DNA of 64,000 bases from Blastocatellia bacterium (GTDB taxonomy: Bacteria > Acidobacteriota > Blastocatellia > UBA7656), in the NCBI GenBank assembly GCA_035275065.1, contig DATENM010000014.1, forward strand, positions 1-64,000, written 5' to 3'. The notes below the pieces were generated by a model, which saw nothing but the letters and a program-made list of their open reading frames with translations, made no database searches and was not told where the DNA came from. Position 1 is the first letter of the stretch, and each line of letters begins with the position of its first letter. A program made the translations under genes and the position numbers. Shown one piece after another: positions 58,327-64,000 of this stretch.

Positions 58327-59136
58327 ATGTCTACGAAGATGTTGAACCGTTCGGACGCGCAGGTGCGCGTCTACCGCGACGCGCAGGAAGTGGCGCTAAA
58401 GGCAGCGCGCCACTTTGCGCGGCTGGCCGATCAGTATGTTGTCGGCTCGGGCCGTTTCACCGTGGCGCTGTCGGGCGGCTCGACGCCGCGCGCCATGTTT
58501 GCCCTGCTAGCGGAAGCGCGGTTTGCCGATACCGTCCCGTGGGAAGCGATCCATTTCTTCTGGGGCGACGAGCGCTGCGTGCCGCCTGACCACGCCGACA
58601 GCAATTACCGCATGGCCAACGAGACCTTGCTTTCACGCGTGCCGGTGCCGGCGGAAAACATCTATCGCATCCCGGCTGAGATGCCCGACCCCGAGCGAGC
58701 CGCCGAGGAGTACGCCGAAACCTTGCGCGCTTTCTTTGCCCGGCAGGCGTCCGCGTCAGGCACGGCACCGCTCATCGATAGGCCGCGATTCGATCTAATC
58801 TTTTTAGGGATGGGGCCGGACGGCCACACGGCGTCGCTCTTCCCCGGCACCACCGCCTTGCAGGTCACCGACAAACCGGTCGTCGCGAATTACGTCGAAA
58901 AGTTCAGCGCCAACCGCGTCACGCTGACCGCGCCGACGATCAACAACGCCCGCAATGTTACTTTCGTGGTTGCCGGTAGCGACAAGGCCGAGCCGCTTCA
59001 CGAAGTTTTGGAAGGCGACTACCAGCCGGAGCTTTACCCGAGCCAGCTTATCCATCCGCAACACGGCTCGCTGCTCTGGATGGTTGACGAAGCGGCAGCC
59101 GCGCGGCTCGCGCAGCCACACGCGGCAGAATCTTAG
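58327..59136 (+). CDS. pgl: 6-phosphogluconolactonase
   Basis: This 269-aa protein starts at ATG 58327 after GGAGGG; a longer frame begins in hairpin H4. It has VALSGGSTPRAMFALLAEAR (phosphate-binding site), IHFFWGDERCVPPDHADSN and FDLIFLGMGPDGHTASLFPG, the standard Pgl motifs of the glucosamine-6-phosphate isomerase-like fold. It hydrolyses 6-phosphogluconolactone made by Zwf. The gene lies between two gnd copies, giving zwf, pgl and gnd in one run. Confidence 0.93.
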   Translation: MSTKMLNRSDAQVRVYRDAQEVALKAARHFARLADQYVVGSGRFTVALSGGSTPRAMFALLAEARFADTVPWEAIHFFWGDERCVPPDHADSNYRMANETLLSRVPVPAENIYRIPAEMPDPERAAEEYAETLRAFFARQASASGTAPLIDRPRFDLIFLGMGPDGHTASLFPGTTALQVTDKPVVANYVEKFSANRVTLTAPTINNARNVTFVVAGSDKAEPLHEVLEGDYQPELYPSQLIHPQHGSLLWMVDEAAAARLAQPHAAES

Positions 59137-59233
59137 CAGCTCACCACCTGGGCATCATGAATCGAGCGATTCGATTAATGGCTTAACATAAACCCACAAC
59201 GTACCGCCGCCGGCGGCAAAGAGGATGACAATT

Positions 59234-60691
59234 ATGACTGCACAGAGCAAACCTGAACTCGCCAAAATTGGGATGGTCGGGCTCGCCGTCATGGGCGAAA
59301 ACCTCGCCCTCAACATCGCCCGCAACGGCTATCCCATCGCCGTCTTCAACCGTGACACCACCAAGGTGGACAAGTTCCTCGACCGCGCCAAGTCGCACGC
59401 CGAAGGCCAGCAGGTCATCGGCGCTTATTCCATCGAGGAGTTCGTCGAATCCATCGAGCGCCCGCGCAAGATCATCCTGCTGGTCAAAGCCGGCGGTGCC
59501 GTGGATGCGGTCGTCGAACAGCTCAAGCCGCATCTCGATCAAGGCGACATCATCATTGACGGCGGCAACTCGTATTTTAAAGATACCGTGCAGCGCGAAA
59601 AGACGTTGAAGGGCGAAGGCTTCAACTTCATCGGCTGCGGCGTCTCGGGCGGCGAGAAGGGCGCGCTCTGGGGGCCATCTTTGATGCCCGGCGGCGACCG
59701 CGAAGCTTACGAAGAGCTGCGCCCGATCTGGGAAAAGATCGCCGCGCAAGTAGACGACGGCCCATGCGTCACCTACGTCGGCCCGAACGGCGCTGGCCAT
59801 TTCGTCAAGATGGTTCACAACGGCATCGAGTACGGCGACATGCAATTGATCGCCGAAGCCTACAGCATTCTGCGCTCGACGCTCGACCTCGAAGCCGCGG
59901 AGCTTGGCGACATCTTCGCCAAATGGAACGAAGGCGAGCTGAACTCGTTTCTGATCGAGATTACCGCCAAGATTTTCCAGGTGAAAGACCCGCAGACCGG
60001 CCATGCGCTGGTTGATCAGATTCTCGACGTCGCCGGCCAGAAGGGCACAGGCAAGTGGACCTCACAGGTGGCGCTCGACTTCGGCGTGGTGATTCCGACC
60101 ATGCAGGCGGCGGTCGATGCGCGCGTGATGTCGGGCCTGAAAGATCAGCGCGTCGAAGCGAGCAAGCAATTGCCGGGGCCGACGACGCGTTACGATGGCG
60201 ACAAGCAGGCGATGATCGACGCGGTTCACGACGCGCTCTATGCCTCGAAGATTTGCTCGTACGCGCAGGGCATGAACTTGATCCGCCGCGGCTCGGAGGA
60301 GTACGACTGGGGGATCAATCTCGGCGAGTTGAGCCGCATCTGGAAAGGCGGCTGCATCATCCGCGCCCAGTTCCTCGACAAGATCAAGCAAGCCTATCAA
60401 CGCCGCGCCGATCTGCCGAACCTGCTGATTGACCCGGATTTCAAAGCCTGGGCACTGGAGGCGCAGCCGCGCTGGCGGCAGGCGGTGACGACCGCCCAGA
60501 ACATGGGGATTGCGGTGCCGGCGATGTCGGGCAGCCTCTCTTACTTCGATATGTACCGCACGGCGAGCCTGCCTTTGAACCTGACGCAGGCGCAGCGCGA
60601 CTTCTTCGGCTCGCACACCTACCAGCGCGTGGACGACCCGAACGGCCAGTTCGTTCACACCGAATGGGAAGAAGACCTGGAGAAGCAGTAG
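59234..60691 (+). CDS. gnd: 6-phosphogluconate dehydrogenase (paralogue 2)
   Basis: The protein has about 485 residues from ATG 59234. It has GLAVMGENLALNIA, CGVSGGEKGALWGPSLMPGG and HFVKMVHNGIEYGDMQ, with the catalytic Lys and Glu, like paralogue 1. The cofactor strand reads VFNRDTTKVDKF: Arg40 is kept, as in NADP-dependent enzymes, but Asp follows instead of Ser or Thr. The C-terminal part (AGVDPxR-like SGSLSYFDMYRTASLPLNLT) is standard. Paralogues 1 and 2 are similar along their whole length but far from identical, so this is an old duplication. Confidence 0.93.
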   Translation: MTAQSKPELAKIGMVGLAVMGENLALNIARNGYPIAVFNRDTTKVDKFLDRAKSHAEGQQVIGAYSIEEFVESIERPRKIILLVKAGGAVDAVVEQLKPHLDQGDIIIDGGNSYFKDTVQREKTLKGEGFNFIGCGVSGGEKGALWGPSLMPGGDREAYEELRPIWEKIAAQVDDGPCVTYVGPNGAGHFVKMVHNGIEYGDMQLIAEAYSILRSTLDLEAAELGDIFAKWNEGELNSFLIEITAKIFQVKDPQTGHALVDQILDVAGQKGTGKWTSQVALDFGVVIPTMQAAVDARVMSGLKDQRVEASKQLPGPTTRYDGDKQAMIDAVHDALYASKICSYAQGMNLIRRGSEEYDWGINLGELSRIWKGGCIIRAQFLDKIKQAYQRRADLPNLLIDPDFKAWALEAQPRWRQAVTTAQNMGIAVPAMSGSLSYFDMYRTASLPLNLTQAQRDFFGSHTYQRVDDPNGQFVHTEWEEDLEKQ

Positions 60692-60698
60692 CTAGCGG

Positions 60699-60842
60699 CC
60701 AGGAGGCAGGAAGCAGGAGGCAGGAGGCAGTCCTGAGGACTTGCAAACTGTACTGATGACCAGTGGCGAGCAACGACCGGCATCCACTGCCTCCTGCCTA
60801 CTGCCTCCTGCTTCCTGATCACTGACAACTGATAACTGATCG
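60699..60842. repeat. long hairpin of GGAGGCA heptamers (H5)
   Basis: The left arm GGAGGCA GGAAGCA GGAGGCA GGAGGCA (60702-60729) pairs with CTGCCTCCTGCCTACTGCC and TCCTGCTTCC (about 60787-60817). A run of CTGACAA CTGATAA CTGAT heptamers follows. It lies between gnd and zwf. The arms and the middle are related to H1, so H1 and H5 belong to one family. Confidence 0.75.
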
Positions 60843-60854
60843 AGGATTGAAACC

Positions 60855-62396
60855 ATGTCGAGCACGAATACAAACGACAATCCATTGCGCCAGGGCATCC
60901 GGCTTGAGAAGACGGCAGAGCCGTGCGTTGTTGTCATCTTCGGCGCGTCGGGCGATTTGACCAAGCGCAAGCTGGTGCCGGCGCTCTACCGCCTGGTGCA
61001 GCAACGGCTGTTGCCGGCTGAGTTCGGCATCGTCGGCGTCGCCCGCTCGGCGATGAGCGATGACGAGTTCCGCAACAAGATGAAAGATGCGGTGATGACG
61101 TTTTCCGAAGCCAAGAGCGTAGACGAGTCGGTCTGGCAGAGCTTCGCGCAGGGCATCTACTACGTCGCCGGTGACATCAACGACCCGAAGACCTACCAGC
61201 AGCTCAAGGAGCGGCTCGAACAGATTGACGGCGAGCGCGGCACCGCCGGCAACCGCGTCTTTTATCTCTCGACCGCGCCGTCGCTCTACAGCGAAGCCAT
61301 CGAACAGTTCGGCGCGGCCGACCTCGCGCGGCCCAAGGAAGGCTCGTGGGTGCGGATCATTATTGAAAAGCCGTTCGGCCATGATCTGCAAAGCGCCAAA
61401 GATTTGAACAAGGACGTTGCCAAGGTCTTTGACGAAGAGCAGGTCTACCGCATTGACCATTACCTCGGCAAAGAGACGGTGCAGAACCTCTTGGTCTTCC
61501 GCTTCGCCAACGGCATCTTCGAGCCGATCTGGAACCGCCGCTACGTTGACCACGTGCAGATCACCAATGCCGAGGCGCTCGGCGTCGAAGGGCGCGGCGG
61601 GTATTACGATCAGTCGGGCGTGCTGCGCGACATGATTCAGAACCACGTCTTCCAGGTGCTGTCGCTGGTGGCGATGGAGCCGCCCATCAACCTGTCGGCC
61701 AACGCGGTGCGCGACGAGAAGATTAAAGCCATGTACGCCGTCCATCCCATGCCGATGGAGCAGGTCGAACAGTTCGCCGTGCGCGGCCAGTACGGGGCGG
61801 GATCGGTCGCAGGCAAAGAGGTGCCGGGGTATCGCGAAGAGTCGGACGTGAATCCTGAGTCGAACACCGAGACTTACGCGGCGCTGAAGCTTTACTTCGA
61901 CAACTGGCGCTGGGCCGACGTGCCTTTCTACATTCGCTCAGGCAAGCGCATGCCGAAGCGCGTCACAGAGATCGCCATTCAGTTCAAGCAAGCGCCGCTG
62001 CAACTGTTCAGCAACATTCCCGACCAGCAGTTCGAGCCGAACGTCTTGATCGTCCGCATCCAACCTGACGAAGGCATCACGTTGAGGATCGGCGCCAAGA
62101 TTCCCGGACAGACGACCAGGATTCGCTGGGTCAACATGGATTTCCGCTACGGCGCGTCGTTCGGCGTGTCGTCGCCGGAAGCCTATGAACGCCTGCTGCT
62201 CGATTGCATTCTCGGCGATTCAACGCTCTATGCGCGCCGCGACATGACCGAGCGCGGCTGGGAGATCGTCCAGCCCATCCTCGACGCCTGGGCCGCTAAG
62301 AAAGCCGGCTTCCCGAATTACCCGGCGGGCACCTGGGGGCCGAAAGAGGCCGACGAGCTGATTGAGCGCGACGGGAAAGAATGGCGGCGTCCTTGA
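60855..62396 (+). CDS. zwf: glucose-6-phosphate 1-dehydrogenase
   Basis: This 513-aa enzyme makes 6-phosphogluconolactone and NAD(P)H. GAGGA lies 9 bases before ATG 60855. It has IFGASGDLTKRKLVPALYRL (nucleotide-binding GASGDL), EKPFGHDL and the active-site RIDHYLGKETVQNLL with the catalytic His (about 199-213). NRRYVDHVQITNAEALGVEG and GILRD-like YDQSGVLRDMIQNHVFQVL complete the family set. Length is normal. It is followed by opcA, whose product activates it in other bacteria. Confidence 0.96.
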   Translation: MSSTNTNDNPLRQGIRLEKTAEPCVVVIFGASGDLTKRKLVPALYRLVQQRLLPAEFGIVGVARSAMSDDEFRNKMKDAVMTFSEAKSVDESVWQSFAQGIYYVAGDINDPKTYQQLKERLEQIDGERGTAGNRVFYLSTAPSLYSEAIEQFGAADLARPKEGSWVRIIIEKPFGHDLQSAKDLNKDVAKVFDEEQVYRIDHYLGKETVQNLLVFRFANGIFEPIWNRRYVDHVQITNAEALGVEGRGGYYDQSGVLRDMIQNHVFQVLSLVAMEPPINLSANAVRDEKIKAMYAVHPMPMEQVEQFAVRGQYGAGSVAGKEVPGYREESDVNPESNTETYAALKLYFDNWRWADVPFYIRSGKRMPKRVTEIAIQFKQAPLQLFSNIPDQQFEPNVLIVRIQPDEGITLRIGAKIPGQTTRIRWVNMDFRYGASFGVSSPEAYERLLLDCILGDSTLYARRDMTERGWEIVQPILDAWAAKKAGFPNYPAGTWGPKEADELIERDGKEWRRP

Positions 62397-62447
62397 CGAT
62401 TTGAAAACTTCGGCTGAAGGCTTCAAATTGTTATCGAGGGGAAACAC

Positions 62448-63578
62448 ATGAGTGCTACATCTACTATCAACGTCGGAGCCATCGAGAAAGAATTAACCTC
62501 GCTGTGGAAGCAGGCGTCGGAAGACGAGACCGGCGGCGTCGTGCGCGCCTCGATTCTCAACCTGATCGCCTTCGTGCCCGACCCGGCAGAGATCGCCGCG
62601 GTTGACGACATCGTGATAGACGTGACGGCGTCGCATCCCTGCCGCGTCATCGCGCTGGTCGCCGACCGCGCTTCTCAGGAGTCGAAGCTCACCGCCGAAG
62701 TCACGTCGCGCTGCACGCTGCCGACGCCGACCTCGAAGCAGGTGTGCTGCGAGCAGGTGACGATCACCGCCAGTCAGGATCACCTGGACGAAGCGCCGAG
62801 CGCCATCGTGCCGTTGCTGATCGCCGACCTGCCGGTCTACCTCTGGTGGCGCGCCGAGCCGCGCGCCGAAGACAAAGAGCTTTACGGCTGGCTCACAGAC
62901 ATCGCCGACCGCGTGGTCATCGATTCGGCGAAGTTCAACGAGCCCGAAGGCGACCTGGCGAAGATGGCCGCGGTGCTGGGCGGCGGGCATCGCGGCCCTG
63001 CCCTGAGCGATATGAACTGGGCGCGGCTGACTGCCTGGCGGGCGCTGATCGCAGGCTTTTATGACGTGCCGGAGTATCGCCCGCTGCTCAAGCAGATCGA
63101 GCGCGTGACCATTGAATACGCGCCGCCGGCGGCTGACCCTGCGGCGATTTCGACGCGCGCCCTGTTGCTCGGCGGCTGGCTGGCGAGCCGCCTCGGCTGG
63201 CAGTTCAACCCGGCGGCGACGGTGCGAGAAGATGGCGCGGCGCGATTCGAGTTCAGCGCCTATGGCCGCACGGGTCAACTTGAGTTCCGGCACACCGAGC
63301 GGGCAATCGAGCCGGGCCATCTGGCGCTAGTGACCATCGCCAACGCCGATGACTGCGATAAGGCGTGCGCCTTCACCGTGCGCCGCAGCGCCGACGGCAC
63401 GCGCATCGAAACCGGCGTCACCCTGGATGAAGCGAAGCGGCCCAAGCGCGTCTTGAGTTATGAAGGGCTCGACGAAGGCGCGCTGCTGGCGCGCGAGCTT
63501 GAGATACTCGGCAACGACCGCGTCTATGAAGAAACGGTCAAGGCCGCGGGCGCGATGATTAGAAATCATGAGGTATAA
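62448..63578 (+). CDS. opcA: glucose-6-phosphate dehydrogenase assembly protein
   Basis: This 376-aa protein starts at ATG 62448 after GAGGGG. It contains ARASILNLIAF-like VVRASILNLIAFVPD, the SHPCRVIALVAD block near 60-71, and VPLLIADLPVYLWWRAEP (about 122-139), the most conserved OpcA region. It has no catalytic motif. In cyanobacteria and actinobacteria OpcA binds Zwf and activates it, linking activity to redox or metabolic state. Placement directly after zwf fits this. Cys residues near 79-100 (SRCTLPTPTSKQVCCEQ) might be redox-active, as an inference. Confidence 0.88.
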   Translation: MSATSTINVGAIEKELTSLWKQASEDETGGVVRASILNLIAFVPDPAEIAAVDDIVIDVTASHPCRVIALVADRASQESKLTAEVTSRCTLPTPTSKQVCCEQVTITASQDHLDEAPSAIVPLLIADLPVYLWWRAEPRAEDKELYGWLTDIADRVVIDSAKFNEPEGDLAKMAAVLGGGHRGPALSDMNWARLTAWRALIAGFYDVPEYRPLLKQIERVTIEYAPPAADPAAISTRALLLGGWLASRLGWQFNPAATVREDGAARFEFSAYGRTGQLEFRHTERAIEPGHLALVTIANADDCDKACAFTVRRSADGTRIETGVTLDEAKRPKRVLSYEGLDEGALLARELEILGNDRVYEETVKAAGAMIRNHEV

Positions 63579-63665
63579 ATGATGATGATGAGCTACCGGA
63601 GCGAGCGCCCATCACAGTAGGACTTGTCTCTTTAATTCACCAGTCATCATTTATGCTTCATCATT
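63579..63665. repeat. possible weak hairpin in the opcA-glk spacer (H6)
   Basis: ATAAATGATGATGATGAG just after the opcA stop is partly complementary to CAGTCATCATTTAT and TTCATCATTTT at 63643-63667. The pairing is shorter and less regular than in H1-H5. It may be a decayed member of the same class. Confidence 0.4.
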
Positions 63666-63678
63666 TTGGGGACACTGA

Positions 63679-64000
63679 ATGATCCTTGCCGGAGACATTG
63701 GCGGAACCAAAACCAATCTCGGTTTGTTTGACACAGCGGACGGCGCGCTTTCCCTCGCCGCGCAACAGAGCTACCCGAGCCGCGGTCACGTCGGACTGGA
63801 AACCATCGTCAGCAAATTCCTCGAAGACAAGACGGTGCGCATTCGCGCCGCCTGCTTTGGCGTCGCCGGCCCGATTGTTGACGAGCAGGTGGTGACGCCG
63901 AACCTGCCGTGGATCGTCAGCGCCGACGGCCTGTCGCGCGCCCTCGGGCTAGAGCGCGTGACGCTGATCAACGACCTCGAAGCGACGGCGCATGGCATTG
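63679..64000 (+). CDS. glk: glucokinase, 5' part
   Basis: The gene begins at ATG 63679 and runs off the right edge; 107 codons are visible. It starts MILAGDIGGTKTNLGLFD, the phosphate-binding loop of Glk-type glucokinases. It continues with ACFGVAGPIVDEQVVTPNLP and TLINDLEATAHGI, where the Asp of NDLEA is the catalytic base. Unlike the ROK-type kinase at 57459, it belongs to the ATP-dependent Glk family. It would phosphorylate glucose to feed zwf. Confidence 0.93.
   Translation, partial: MILAGDIGGTKTNLGLFDTADGALSLAAQQSYPSRGHVGLETIVSKFLEDKTVRIRAACFGVAGPIVDEQVVTPNLPWIVSADGLSRALGLERVTLINDLEATAHGI

Overview
The window looks like a chromosomal segment of a free-living, moderately GC-rich bacterium, most likely an acidobacterium of the Blastocatellia type. 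That assignment is an inference from a transaldolase-glucose-6-phosphate isomerase fusion, an OpcA-type G6PDH assembly protein, a large gingipain-like secreted protein, a PqqD-type small protein and an isoquinoline-oxidoreductase-like molybdoenzyme pair. No rRNA, tRNA or CRISPR array was recognised.

Layout. (1) 1-3933: the 5' part of a very large secreted protein (minus strand) that runs off the left edge and ends in what looks like the N-terminal part of a C25 (gingipain/PorU-like) peptidase. (2) 3934-9850: an accessory region with four copies of a ~30-bp repeat, a helical-repeat protein overlapping head-to-head with a small exported Cys-containing membrane peptide, a MazEF module whose toxin carries two stop codons, a nucleotidyltransferase with a truncated duplicate, and a PqqD protein fused to a Tat-like signal and an eight-cysteine knottin-like tail. 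(3) 9859-42823: a ~33-kb minus-strand exopolysaccharide/O-antigen-type cluster. It holds an initiating sugar-phosphate transferase, GDP-fucose synthesis (gmd, fcl), a carbamoyltransferase, an Alg13/Alg14-like pair, many glycosyltransferases, a glutamine amidotransferase/asparagine synthase, a Wzy-like polymerase, FkbM and other methyltransferases, an acetyltransferase, a Wzm/Wzt ABC exporter and a Wzc-type tyrosine autokinase. (4) 42824-44888: gene-poor, with a lone DUF433 protein, a histidine-kinase ATPase remnant, a zinc-ribbon membrane protein and a palindromic MITE. (5) 44889-49323: a secreted serine esterase and a two-gene molybdenum hydroxylase (minus). (6) 49797-64000: a plus-strand run of central carbon genes: tkt, tal-pgi, a HAD phosphatase, gnd, ppgK-like, pgl, a second gnd, zwf, opcA and the start of glk.

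How the genes work together. The cluster in (3) would initiate, build, decorate (fucose, carbamoyl, amide, O-methyl, O-acetyl), polymerise and export a surface polysaccharide. Frequent 1-4 base stop/start overlaps point to translational coupling. The run in (6) encodes glucose phosphorylation by two different kinases, the complete oxidative pentose phosphate branch and the transketolase/transaldolase/isomerase return branch; only ribulose-5-phosphate isomerase and epimerase are not seen.

Most unusual: the PqqD-Tat-knottin fusion; long hairpins built from heptanucleotide repeats in nearly every spacer of the pentose phosphate run, some reaching over stop codons; two MITE types with recognisable target duplications; a wzt gene whose base composition changes part-way through; and two gnd paralogues with different cofactor-site residues.
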